This document shows positions 18,001-47,990 of a stretch of 64,000 nt of DNA, piece by piece. Made by a program: the position numbers and the translations under genes. The notes beneath the pieces are model-generated. The model worked only from the letters and a program-made list of their open reading frames with translations, did not search any database and was not told where the DNA came from. The stretch covers positions 2,237,536 to 2,301,535 of the forward strand of contig JANPWX010000029.1 of assembly GCA_024734555.1 (NCBI GenBank). The letters run 5' to 3'. Position 1 is the stretch's first letter. Every line of letters begins with the position of its first letter. The stretch comes from Trochalopteron elliotii (taxonomy: Eukaryota > Chordata > Aves > Passeriformes > Leiothrichidae).

Positions 18001-18130
18001 GAAGTGTTTAGGGCCAGGTTGGACAGGGATTGGAGCAGCCTGATCTAGTGGAAAATGACCCTGCCCATGGCAGGGGGTTGGAAAAAAATGATCCTTAAGG
18101 TCCCTTCAAACCCATTCTATGATTCTATGA
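18001..18130 (+). mobile_element. CR1 LINE 3' fragment
   Basis: Shows the CR1 3' order: GGGCCAGGTTGGACAGGGAT, CCTGATCTAGTGGAA, CCCTGCCCATGGCAGGGGGT, AAGGTCCCTTCAAACC, ending in tandem ATTCTATG units, which is the complete CR1 3' terminus. Confidence 0.94.
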
Positions 18131-19433
18131 ATTAGTGCTCTAGACTAAACAGGAGCTGAACATTTCAATCCTGAGGCTCCTTAAAAACAAATCCTTGTTG
18201 GAAACTTTAGATCTTTTTTTTTTATGTTCCTCATGGGAGGAGTCTTAGTTCTGTTTTATTCATCTGAGCTACACTGCAGATTTTAACATATCTTTGCAAA
18301 TGACCTCTTAATGATGTTAAAATTGTTAGATTTTGAAGGTACTTCTGATAATTCTATAGCTCAGCTGTAATTTTTGGTACCAATCTTAGACAAATCTAAT
18401 GCATAGTGTCAAACTGCAATTTTGAGAACTAATGGGTTTGTCTTTTAAAAGTGCCACAAAGTTCAGCTCCCAACTTTTCTATGTACTGAAGCTGCCATAG
18501 TCTCAAAAAGTAGCTCCTGTGTTTGTAAGCTGTTTGCTTAGTTCAGTGTGTCATTCCATTGAAAGACATGAAAAAGGGGGACAAACTATTGCTTTGGGTA
18601 TTTTTCCAGTATTAATATAAGAAAAAATAGTTATTTCCTACTGTGCTGAAGCAATAAATAACAAAATATATGATTGCAAAAATAGGTAAATCTCAGTATT
18701 TTTTTGGTGCAGAAACAAGATGAAATAAAGTTTTCAGGGGAAAAAAAAAGCTATGTGTTTCTACACATTTAAATTCTTTGCTAAAAAAACCAAAAAATTA
18801 TTCTATCTGTTCAATTTGTCTGTTATACTTTTAAAAGATTACTGAAGAAAGGTGATTATTGTGTGTGCGACTATTAGTCAAAACATTGCTTCTTATAAAT
18901 CCACATTTTAGCTTATTCTAATATCCATTGTGTTCCTTATTTAGATTTTTAGAAATAAAAAGGAATATTATTGACCAAAATATTTTTATTCAAGTGATTT
19001 CCTGAAATATTAAAATTGAAGATAGAAAAAATTAAGTCATGGGCATTATTAGTTTTCTTCTGCCATCTGACAACTTCTTTCTAAATCTACTTTCTGCACA
19101 GTTTCCCTAGAGAAGCTTGAGTGACTTTTTTCCTGCAACTATTTCTGTGTGTTTGTCACATAAAATAATTCAAGCAAAATGAATAATGCCAAGACAATTA
19201 TCTTGGTCCAATGTGTTCCCAAGCAGATTTTTCTCAATAGGTTTCAATTCCTATTAAATTCCATATTCTGTTACAAAATGTTGATTTTGCAAATTAAAAA
19301 TTGACCTGAAGGGTCAAGAAGCACTTGAAAGTCCTAAAAGAAAAGTAACAGGAATGACTCATTTTTATTAATTAGATTTTTTTTATGTAATATTGAAGAA
19401 AATATTGCTCCCTGTTTGGAATAAAAATGTGAG

Positions 19434-19734
19434 TGTAGTGGTTTCGCATTCACCAAATTCTGATTTGCCAAATTTAGTGTAGTGGTTTGAGTGTTTGCTC
19501 TTTTTTACTTCTGGGAGATAGGATTTGGGAGAAACAGGCAAAACAGGCCCCAACTTAAGGTCAACAGAGAGTTTATTAACACACACTAAGAGAAGCTAAG
19601 GAGAGGGAAAGAAAGAAATGAAACCTTCAAAACCCTTTTCTTCCTCCCACAAGTGTTCACCCAATTGGCTATTCTGGTTGACAATTCAAAAGAAATCACC
19701 AATTGGTCCCCACCATCCGTGCTGAACCACCACA
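19434..19734 (-). mobile_element. Solo LTR, antisense to TENM2
   Basis: On the - strand it reads from TGTGGTGGTTCAGC (19734) to CAAACC-type ends finishing ACTACA (19434), giving TG...CA. An AATAAA on the - strand maps to 19572-19577. The flanks GTGAG (19429-19433) and ATGAG (19735-19739) match at 4 of 5 bases, a decayed duplication. TGTAGTGGTTT recurs 44 bases in (19434 and 19478), suggesting a short internal duplication at the 3' end. No coding remnant is present. Confidence 0.65.
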
Positions 19735-21081
19735 ATGAGGAAATAGTTGTTAAATGGCCAATATAATACAGTTAGAAATGTACATCACAGCCCCCAAACA
19801 TTGCAGAGTTGGCAGAAAAGACCTGCAAACTATCCCTGGTGTGACTGATGAAAGGAGCTGATCTCTGCCAGGGGCCCTCCCAGAGCCCAGCACCATTTGT
19901 CAGTGTCCAGCAAAGCTCAGCCCAGGTTAATCCCCCTGTCCAGCTCAGCCTAGGGCCAGACATTCCTGGTTCGGGGTAGCCTGGAGCCTGCTGAGCTTCG
20001 GGAGCAGCCCCAGCCCTGCTGGGAAGGGGCTCTTCATTCCCTGTCTGTCAGCAGAGCAGAGTTGGTGGCTCGTGCTGGAAGCACAGACTGATGAATGTAT
20101 AAATCTTTTCACCCATAACTACAGCAAGGTGCAATTTTACAATCCCTGAGATTAGGGGTTAAGAGGACTTCACTCTCTCCTTGTTTTCACCTTCTCCAGT
20201 TCTCCCATTTCTAGTGTAGCACTAGATGGAAGCCATCTACAGAGAGCTTTTCCTTTTCCGTTGCCCTTTTAGCAAACAGCTTCCCCCCCTCCCCAGATCT
20301 GCTTCTCTCAGGGTACAGGGAAAGGAAGGGAAAGCAGCCAGGGGCTGGAAACTCCTCACCAGCTGGGAGCAGCAGCACTTTGTGCCTGCTGTGCACTTAG
20401 CAGCAGCAAAGCACTTGCCAAAGAGAAAAAACTGACTGTGCCTCTTAGAGGAATAGCTCATCTTCATCTCCCTTAGGTTAAACAAAGCTGCTTATCCTGC
20501 TGGCCAAAGAAACGCTTTGTCTTTCCTGTGTGTAAAGCTGGACTTTCAACCAAATCCTCCTCTTGGCAAAGTGCAAGCAAGGGTTCCAAACCAGGCCAGA
20601 ATGCAGTGGTACACACATCAGTCATTCCCTAAGATGAGGGAATTTGCACCTTGATGTGAAGAACTGGTCATATAAAACAGAGATGTGGCATTGCACCACA
20701 TTTGTCAAGTGTGTTAGGCACCCACGTGTAGTATTGTGCCCTGTAGGGAGGTTTTGGAGTTTCAGTGTGGCTGCAGGGGCACAGCTTTGGCCTGGCTGAA
20801 TGTGAGGGAGCTTTGTACCCTGCAAAGGCTCCTTAGACAATGAGGCAAACCCTTGTTAGGCAAGGAAAGCACTGACTGCCATTCTGTGTGCACTTCTCAC
20901 TGCATACACAAGCAGTTTCTTGATTTAGGTGTATAGAGGGAGCTGGGCAACATTGTGGTCCCTCAATATTGTAAAACCCTTTGGACTAAACTGTATTTAG
21001 AGTAAATGAGGTGCAAGTGTTCCACTACTTCACTTATAAACGACATAACTTCCCTTTTGTAATTAGCTGTAATACCTTTAA

Positions 21082-24096
<3,015 letters not shown>

Positions 24097-24364
24097 GTTC
24101 TTCATGAAGAAATTGAGATCCCTGGCTCTAGTATAAAGCTCAGCTACCTGAGTTCCCGCACTGCTGGATACAAATCCCTGCTGAAGATCATCATGACTCA
24201 GACACTTGTGCCACTGAATCTGATCAAAGTTCATTTGATGGTAGCAGTAGAAGGGCATTTGTTCCAAAAATCATTTCAGGCCTCTCCCAACTTGGCATAT
24301 ACATTTATCTGGGACAAAACAGATGCCTATGGTCAGAAGGTTTATGGGTTGTCAGATGCTGTAG
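24097..24364 (+). CDS. TENM2: TENM2 exon: FN-plug
   Basis: Acceptor TACCCAG ends at 24096 and the strong donor GTAAGT starts at 24365. It has 268 nt (89 codons + 1), residues 248-336. [41 protein letters not shown] and [18 protein letters not shown] are the invariant beta-strand segments of the FN-plug. Confidence 0.97.
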
Positions 24365-30323
<5,959 letters not shown>

Positions 30324-30344
30324 AAATAAAGAGTTTAAACATAG
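30324..30344 (+). CDS. TENM2: TENM2 NHL microexon (21 nt, alternatively spliced)
   Basis: The 21 bases have phase 1 + 6 codons + 2 and sit between an AAG acceptor and a GTAAGA donor. With the split codons it encodes R-NKEFKH-S between ELR and NNPAHK; skipping it gives ELS-NNPAHK in frame. This matches the known teneurin propeller splice insert, which alters trans binding to latrophilin and homophilic adhesion and is regulated in neurons. It is too short for ORF detection and was found by splice-site and phase matching to both neighbours. Confidence 0.93.
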
Positions 30345-37386
<7,042 letters not shown>

Positions 37387-40300
37387 TAAGAATGTTTTTG
37401 GATATATTAAGCGTACATTTATTTTTCAAATGGTAGTGAGTAGGCCCTGGAACGACCCTGCTGCAATTTGTTGTAGGTTTTTCACTGATACCATTGCACC
37501 TCAGTCCAGGGCGATGCTGGAAATGGTTAAGTGGCTTTGTGATGGCGTCAGTCATGCTGGGTCCTTTGGGTGCTGATCCCCCTAAATCCCTGCCTGGGGG
37601 TTGAGTTTGGGGCAGCTTATCCCCACCCAGCACGAAGGATCATGTGCCATGGCCAGAACCCTGGCTTAGTTAAGCTGCTGTTCATGGTCAGCACGGCTGC
37701 CCAGAGCCCACAGCCAGAGCAGCCCAGCACTCCCCCTGCAGCTCCCACAGAGCTGCCTCTCTCTAGGAACCCTCATGCTGCAGCTTCTTTTGGAACTCAA
37801 ATTATCTCTCTTTCTGTTCAGCCTCATATATTACTCATGGTTGTTAAAATGTTGATTAACTTCAATGATTGTTCATTCCTGAGACAAGTGAGGAAATTAG
37901 ATCCCCAGCTATCTGTCAGACCCCTGGTGTAACTTCCATAATTTGTAGATAACCCAAAAGCACACTGGTGTTCATGAGCATATAGATTAAACAGACAGAA
38001 CTTCCTCTTTAAATGAAATTCATCTGAAGAGATGAGATTCAAAAGTATGCTAAAAATCTAGAAAAACTAGTCCAATTTTTATTAATATTTATCCTATTCT
38101 TAGTAGTCTTATTGCCATTTTTTGATTTTAAAAAAATTTAAAGAGAAGCTAAATTGAATATTAATATTGAAAAATATTTTTGAGTATGGCAAGTCTGATG
38201 CCATATATTTTGTCTGAATTAGTCAATAATTAAAAAGTATCATTCCCCAAAACAGCGAGTAGAACATAGGAATAAGGCTTTATATTTCATTTTATACGGC
38301 AGGCTTATTTTCAAGGTGGCAGACTAGCAAAGGCGCTCACCTCTTCGTTTATTGATGCATTCAACTTGGCCACCTGTTTTCTCTGTGTAGAGAAAACGTA
38401 AGGAATGCAGGGATAGAAGGAGCAGCGTTCAGCGCGCTCTGCCCTGCACAGCAGGGATGCTGCAGTCGGTTCCCGTTGGAAGGAAAGCAGTGCCCTCTCG
38501 TGGGGCCCTGCGTGCCCAGCCACTCACTCCTCTCCTCCAGCCTGCGGCTTCACCTGGGGAGGGGCTCCTTTTTCCTTAATATTGTGCAAAAATTATTTCT
38601 TTACCACAGATTCATTACACAAATAGTTCACTTATGTGACCGCACAAAGGTGTTACTTCTGATCATAAGCTCAAGTAAAAGCTTACTGGACTAGACAGAA
38701 TAAAATTTCATATTATTGCTAATGACATGTGGAAGCCCTTGTAGGAAGGTTTTTTGTTGTTGTTTTTTTTTCCTCAATAGGTAGCTCAAGATGCAGTCAT
38801 ATAAATAAGTTATTTTTCAAAACACCAGAAATGAATTATAGAAAATGAAATAGCAAAGTAGTTTAAAACTCTACATGAAAATCCATAAAACATTAAAAAA
38901 TGTCTTCAGAAAGTTGCTGGTTACAAAACTGGTACAACTGGTGTCTGAGAGTCACACCAAGTGCTAAGTTAATGTGGTTTATTAGAAGAATTTTATTATG
39001 ATTCCTAAGAAAATACAGAAGGTAGGGGCTTTGATGTGTTACTGAGATCAGCTGAAAATATCATTTAATGTGTACATAGTGCTGCAGATTTTTTTCCAAG
39101 ATAAAAAAGATGCACAACCTTTGCCTCAGGTCAGTGGAAGTTAAATACCGTATTTAGATCTAAATATTACAGCCTGAGGTACTGTCTTAGATAATTAGTA
39201 ATTTTGTTGAGGCAGCAGAAATAACTTATTTCTCCCAGATTTGTACATACTTTCTCATAAGCATAGAGCCCATAGATGAGAGAACCACAAAGACATTATT
39301 TAAATCAAATATACAAACCTAAACAGTCACAGTCCACAGTCACTCAGTACTGGTTTCTGGTTTCTGTTTGTTCCTTGAAACACCTCCTAAGAGAAAATTC
39401 TGTATTGATCATTCTCCAATTTTTTTTGGTAGCTATAACTTAATATCAATTGAAGATGAAAGAAGTGTTCAGCCAATGAGAGTTTATAAGGACAACAACA
39501 GGACTGCTTTTCTGAGCAGTTCATTCAGACATTCATGCATTCATACAGACATAATCAGCACTCAAAATTGTTAATATGGCAGCAGAACTGGAAAAGAACA
39601 GAGGTCTTTTAAGTGGTAAAACACTACATGAGCTAAAGTTCTTATGAAAAATTTATGTCAGTGCATTTATATCAACCAGACGCTGAAGTGCCGTGTTATC
39701 TTATTGAGTATATTCCTCTCATTTATCTGAAACTTTACCCTGAAAATGTGCTCAGAATTAAATTTGTACCGTTAATCTAGGTGTGCATATGCACGTGCAG
39801 AGAGTTGCAGACACAAGCTGCTTTGTGTGTGCACACTCCATACGTGAATTCTATAGATAGCATCTGTGCACGTGCATGCAGCTCATTTGCAGTAGGAACA
39901 GCCAAGGCTCTTCAATAATAGAACAGCTACCAGCAGGCTCACATGGGGTAATTTAAGCTTGGCTTGGGCATGAAGCACAGATCTTTGAAGCAGTTCCCAG
40001 TGGTATTCCTCTTGGTCTAGGGAGCATCCTGAGAGAATGCTGCAGTTTTTTACTTGAATCGGTTTTAAAAGGGAGAAAAAACAGGGCTGTATGTAAATGT
40101 GTGCAGATCTGTGCCTTGCCCAGCTCTGTGTTGAGTCAGAAGCTGCTGTTCCTCCTCTCTGGAGTGCTGGATGTGGCTCTGTCCTTCCTGCTCCACCCAC
40201 GAGCTGTCAGGAGCAGGACTCAAACCTGACACCAGGATGCTGGTCATAAAAATTGCCTGAGAGACAGAGGTGCCACAGCAGTGGCCAAGGGACAGCAGCC

Positions 40301-41017
40301 CTCAGGGCACTGTCACAAGGCCACTGAAGGGATGCACAGATGCTTGTAGCTACCTGAGAAGGTGCCAAGTGCTCTGCTGTGTCCCAGGGACAGGGCTGAG
40401 CTATAGGTGTGGCCATGGGCAGCTCAGAGCCACCAGGCTGGCAGAGACAGGCACCAGCTTTGTGCCTGCTGTCACCCAGAGCTGTCCTGGGAAACCTTTG
40501 CCTGCTGGCAGAGGGGTCTTGGTCACAGTTAGCAAAGACTTGGTGAGGGAGCAGTGGGGAGATGGTTTTTGTTGGTTTTTAAGATACCGGGATAAAGAGA
40601 ATTTGTTTTCCCTTGTAATTTTATCAGTAGAAGAACTTGGGATGAAACCTTACTCTAACAGAAGTCAGTAACAAAAGCTCAGGAATTTCAGTGTACCCAG
40701 AGCCCACCTCATTTGAAAATGTAAAGGTTGCTTTGTCAGACCTGATTCATCCAGGCTGATGCTGTGTCACAGACTGCAGTAGGTAGAGACTGCTTCTCTA
40801 GAAGCAGAAGAAGAAGACACCAGGCCAATTAATATATTTTTAATTGTAAATTTTGGTTTTTTACTTCATTCAGCCCAGGTTCATTACATGAAGAAGATAA
40901 ATACATAATAATTTAATTTATATAGAGTTTATTCTTATTATTCAGATAAATGTCTGGGTATTGTATTCTACTGAGCACGTCACTTAAATTTTGTGGTACC
41001 TAAAAGGTTTCTTTTAT

Positions 41018-41019
41018 AT

Positions 41020-41051
<32 letters not shown>
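41018..41051. repeat. (TA)n microsatellite, interrupted
   Basis: Alternating TA with one TG interruption, followed by a T run. Self-complementary. Confidence 0.9.
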
Positions 41052-42888
41052 TTTTTACCTTTAAGGTATTTTTTTAAAATAAGATTTTGTTTTGATACAA
41101 TGGACAGTGTAGAAATCCCTTCTTTATATATTGGTATCACTGTGTGTATATATCATTTAAGTAATGAATTTTTTATATATCCAACTCGGAATCTAAATAG
41201 TCTGCAGATCTTCAAGGAGAGACTTTTGTATGTATTTTGTTAAGTGTATCCATCACTTGCTTATAAACCCCTTTAATCTCTACTATTGCTGCTTTCAAAG
41301 CTGTGAGCAGCACTGGGGAACACACCCCATGGCAGGGGTAAAACAACCATTACTTGAAATAGCACTGGAATATTTTCATTTTTCTGCTTCAATCTCTGTA
41401 CATCCACATCCATATTTACTTTTTAGACTGCACTTACACTTTGAATAGAGATTTCCAGTGAGTAGCCCACAGCAATCCCCAGGAATTTTTCCTAGGTTAA
41501 TTAAAAACCCAGCAATATGAATGAAGAGTTTAAATTAATGTCTCATTTGCATTGCCTAAAATATATTTGCTGATGGGGAATTTCACCAACCGTTTTTCTG
41601 GAAGTTCACTGAGTGCTGCAGAGTCACACTGGAGACACTCAGAGTTTTTTCCAGATTGTCCTAAATAACATTGTCTGTGCTGTAAGATTTGACATCCAAG
41701 TGTTCTCTTCATCACTCTGCTCATCATGAAACACACCACATACAGACTCTTAAGGGGCCTTATTAACCTTTAAGATTTTCAAAATTGTCCATTTTTTGTA
41801 CTTTTGCTTTTCCCCTGCAAGACACATGCTTGGGTGGATCAAGTTCTTCCTTTAGCTATTCTTTTGGAATGCTTTTCAATATTTTTTTATGAAGACCTTT
41901 ATTAAGACTTAACTGAACCCACTTTCATAGATTATCTCAACATACTATCTTTTTTCAGTATTTTGCTGATATGATAATGTATCTATATATAAATATATAT
42001 GTATCTGTGGAGAGAAACTTGTGACTATATTGAGAAAAATCATGCTGCTTAATCCTTCTTTGATCCTGAACTACTTAAATGAACACAATGTATTATTGGT
42101 CCCTTTTAGGTCGCATGATGCTTTGTTTTATTGGTTTCCTTCTTTGCCTAATACTTCCATTGGTGCTGGTAAGGCTTGTTGCTCCACAGGTGATTTTTTC
42201 CTTCCTCCCCAATATTCAGTTGAATGGGTGCAACCATTTGCAGTGGATTTGAAAGTCATATATTTTGTTCATTTTAACTGAGGAGCCAATCTGTGTCTTA
42301 TTTTTTTTAGATATGCTGTACAGTTCAGGTGGCCTAGTCTGAGGTTTCTGAGTGTTTTAATTGTAAAACCATGTTGAAAGCTCTGATTTTTTCCATCTTT
42401 ACAGCTAACCACAGCCTACAATGAACTGAGCTAGCTCCATGATACTAAATGTGCTCCTCTTCTCTTCTGTTGCTCTCAGGCAGTGCAATGGATTTACCAG
42501 TTCTCTTCCAGGCTTCCTGCTCCCTGCATCTCTACATTCCAAGGATGACCAGTTGGTTTCAATCTCTACCTAAACTTTTCCCTTTATCTACACAGGACAT
42601 TTTCTCTTGCCTTTCTGCCCTCTAGAAGCACGTGTGCTTTGGTAGCAACTGGGTGAGAGACTCCTGCACGAGCAGAGAATTGCAGCAAGCAGTGTCAGAC
42701 TGGAATGCTGATTTTGTTTCAGGTCCCCATTTTTCATCCCTAAGATCCAAGGAATTGCTTCTTTAGCAAATGTATGCACACAACTAGAGCATGCTGCAGG
42801 AAAGGGGGTTTTCCAGCAGCATTCCTTCTTTCCCCCTACCTCGGGCTTTATACTTCTAAAGAAATTTAACTCAATAAAATCATGGAAA

Positions 42889-42943
42889 ACCTTTTTTTCT
42901 TTTTTTTTCCTTTCTTTTTTCCTTTTTTTTCCTTTTTTTTTAA
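42889..42943 (+). repeat. Poly-pyrimidine (T/C) tract
   Basis: About 55 bases of nearly uninterrupted T with scattered CC. It is far from any acceptor, the next being 43614. Confidence 0.9.
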
Positions 42944-43564
42944 TCTTTATGCCTCTGGAGCATTTAACTCATTTTCTAAGGTCTGTTCTGAGTGCTGACT
43001 GCTGCCCTTTGTGCAATTCCAACCTCTGTCCTGTGCTTTTTATCTTTCATCTTTGTGGGCCAAGCTACTGACCTCAAAATGCAGTTCAATACCACAGATA
43101 AGATCTAAATGAAATCATTATGTTGTCAAGCTGATGATGTCTTTTTTAATACTTATGGCAAGTTTATTACTTGATATGTCACTCAAGACCATACTTAGTT
43201 TCCACTAAGTATTCAAAAGTAAATGTGCAGTTTATGCAATTGTTTATTGCAATGTCCATCAGAAGTGCCCGTCCTTAGAGTGAAATGCAACTATTAAATT
43301 GCAGACTAATTTAGTAGTTATAATTGTTTGAGCCAAATATCACTCCGTATATTCATAATAATTTAATTAATTTAATAATTTAAAATATGCTAACTGGCAT
43401 TTGCACCCATGTAGTTGAGATCAGTACCTAAAAAATATTATTTCATCATTATAGACTCTTTCAAGAACAGAGAAATAGATCCAGCCAGGATGTTCTTGAA
43501 AATCTGTTTCAGTCTGGGTTTTTTTTGCACAAATGTGGTGCATTATTAATACATTGGGTATTGA

Positions 43565-45347
<1,783 letters not shown>

Positions 45348-45583
45348 ATCAAGTGAGGAACAGCTACCAGCTCTGTAATAATGGTACTTTGAGAGTGATG
45401 TATGCCAATGGCATGAGCATTAGCTTTCACAGCGAACCTCATGTCCTGGCTGGGACTGTGACTCCCACCATAGGACGATGTAATATTTCTCTACCCATGG
45501 AAAATGGTTTAAACTCAATTGAATGGCGCCTGAGGAAGGAGCAGATTAAAGGCAAAGTGACGGTGTTTGGAAGAAAGCTCAGG
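45348..45583 (+). CDS. TENM2: TENM2 exon: YD shell
   Basis: Acceptor GCTGTAG ends at 45347 and strong donor GTAAGT starts at 45584. It has 236 nt (2 + 78 codons), residues 955-1033. [20 protein letters not shown] and [20 protein letters not shown] are typical YD-shell strands. NGT and NIS are possible N-glycosylation sites. Confidence 0.97.
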
Positions 45584-45804
45584 GTAAGTAGAACCTGTTG
45601 TTACAATAATCACCTTCTCCTCTTTGGGCAGAAAATTCATTTTTTATTTTGAAGGACATCGCTTGTACTTGTTAAAAGTGCACGGCTCTGGGATTGTCTT
45701 TGGTGTGACACTGTTAGAGAGCTCATCATGGCTGCTGCAATCAGCTATAGAGCTTCATTACTAAAAGTATTCCAAAAGAGATTGGTAAAAATACCTAGAA
45801 TATT

Positions 45805-46262
45805 ACAGAATCACAAAATCATCAATGTTCAAAGAGACTTTCAGGATCATTTAGTCCAATCATTACCCCAGCTCCACCATAATTGCTGCAAACCATATCC
45901 CCAAATGCCATATCCCAATGCCTCTTGAGCACATCCAGAGATGGTGACTCCACCACCTTCCTGGGCAACCTACTTCAGTGCATGAACACTCCTTCAGTGA
46001 AAAAAGTTTTTCAGATGTCTAATCTGAACCTCCCCTGGGGCAACTTCAGGCTGCTTCCTCTTCTCCTTTCGTTTGAGATACGGCAGAAGAGACCAACCCC
46101 CAACTTGCTAACTCCTTTCAGGGACTTGTAGAGAGCAATTGGATCCCCCCCAAACCAACTTCTCTGCAGATTAAACACCCACAGCTCCTTCAGCCACTCC
46201 TCAAAAGATCTATTCTAGGGTCTCCCCCAGCTTCATTGCCCTGTTGCTGCAAAACACTCTGC
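45805..46262 (-). mobile_element. CR1 LINE fragment, antisense
   Basis: The + strand shows the complement of CR1 3' sequence: ACAGAATCACAAAATCATC, a CATTTAGTCCAATC block, GATGGTGACTCCACCACCTT, CTGGGCAACCTACTTCAGTG, AATCTGAACCTCCCCTGGGG, and further along CACCCACAGCTCCTTCAGCC and CTCCTC. It is the longest CR1 copy here (about 460 bp) and the only antisense one. It starts about 220 bases past the preceding exon. Confidence 0.9.
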
Positions 46263-47694
46263 CTCTCAAGGGGGTGGGAATCTGAGCACTCACCACTTGT
46301 AAATGTGCCAGGGCACACTTACCCCAGCTAGTGCTGGGGAGCAAACACAACCACAGCATCCTGCTGCTGTAAAATCCCCCTACAGACTCACTGAGACAGG
46401 CGTGTTGTGTTTATTCCCTTGCCCAAATGGCACGATTGGAAAATAATTGCCATAATTACAAAATTGTAGGCACAGGATAAGGAAGACAGTCAGGTCATGT
46501 AATCCATCCCCTGCCAAATTAAAGATCTGCTGCAGCTGGATTAATCCCATTCCGTTCTGTGCTTTGCTGGCCTGATTTTCACTGATTTTTTTGACTGGAC
46601 TACTTCAGTATGTGCAGTTTTTGGAAGGGATTTGAGATGCTGGGCAGAAAGCAAATGCAGTGCTGATCAAGTCCTCATTCTTTTAGCAATTCTTTCAACA
46701 TCACCAAACACAAGATACAGTTCAGTGTGTTCAAGATCACATAGCAAATGCAGTATATGTAAGCAATTATGTAGTGATTTAAAAAAAAATTTACTTGGAT
46801 GTTAATTTTTTATATTTTCCTATTGCTTGGCATCTAATTCCTAGTGTTGAGTTAACATATCTTTCCTTATTCTCACAAACGCTCAGAATGTACTTGTTGG
46901 GGAGAAGGGGAAGGTTAGACAAAAAAAATTGAAGGAGATTAGCAGCTAATCCTTAATGACTAAATTTCATGGCTGTGTAATTGATTTTTGATGTGTTGAC
47001 CTGCAGCAGTTGATTGGAAGTGGAAAATAGATCAGCTCTGCATTTTGACTAGGTGTTGTTCAAAATAAAAATAAATAGGATGCTGAAATGAAATTGCAGT
47101 AATCCTAACTCTCAATACTAAAAATTTAATAGAGGTACTTGTGGTAATTAGCTGAAGTTAAACACATCTTAGTGCTGAAACTTTGCCTGAGATAGGTTTT
47201 CTTGCATCGTGTTTATGCAAATCAAAACAATGCTTTATCTAGCAGCACCTCAACATTTAATTGTCTGGTGTTAGTTCCTGTAACAATAATCACATATCCA
47301 TTTAGCTCTTTTAAATGAAAATCACTATGAGATTATCACAGGTTGAGTGGACTGAAAATGAAATTTGAAAACGAGGGAGAAAGCATAGAATGTATTTGCA
47401 TCTCATTTATTCTAATTCATCTTTATAAATTGTTCAGTGAATGGAGCAGAGCAAGTGTGTTGGAATGCTGTGGGGAGCAGGTGGCAGGCAGGGGCAGCTG
47501 TGGCACATAGTGACACAGAGCAGGGCACTGCTGCAGAGCTGACAGAGCACCAGGGCCACCTCCTGGAGCCCCAGTTCAAAATCAGTGTGACTGGAGGGGT
47601 GGGCATTCCTAGCGAGTCACCTCTTAGCTGAGTACTTCACCTCGCAGTACTTGGAGGAATATTTGCTGGAGCCCGTTATCCTGTGCTTCAGTAG

Positions 47695-47990
47695 TGAAAG
47701 GGGGCGTATAAAAAAGATGGGGACAGACTTTTTTTTAGGGTCTGTTGTGATAGGACAAGGTGTGGCAGCTTTATCCAAAGGAGGGTAGATTTACAGTAGT
47801 TATACAGAAGTTTTTCATGGTGATGTGGTGAGGCTCTGGCACAGGTTGCCCAGAGGGGTGGTAGATGCCCCATTCCTGGAAGCAGTGAAGGTGAGGCTGG
47901 CAGGGCTCTGCACAGCCTGTTGCAGTTGAAGATGACCCTGCTCAGTGCAGAGGGGTTGTACTGGGTGATTCAGAGATTTCAACCCAAAGT
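47695..47990 (+). mobile_element. CR1 LINE 3' fragment, diverged
   Basis: Follows CR1 order: a GATAGGACAAGG block, AGGGTAGATTTA, GGTGAGGCTCTGGCACAGGT, TGCCCAGAGGGGTGGTAGAT, GCCCCATTCCTGGAAGCAGT, then GAAGATGACCCTGC and a degraded TCAACCCAAA end without tandem tail units. Confidence 0.9.
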
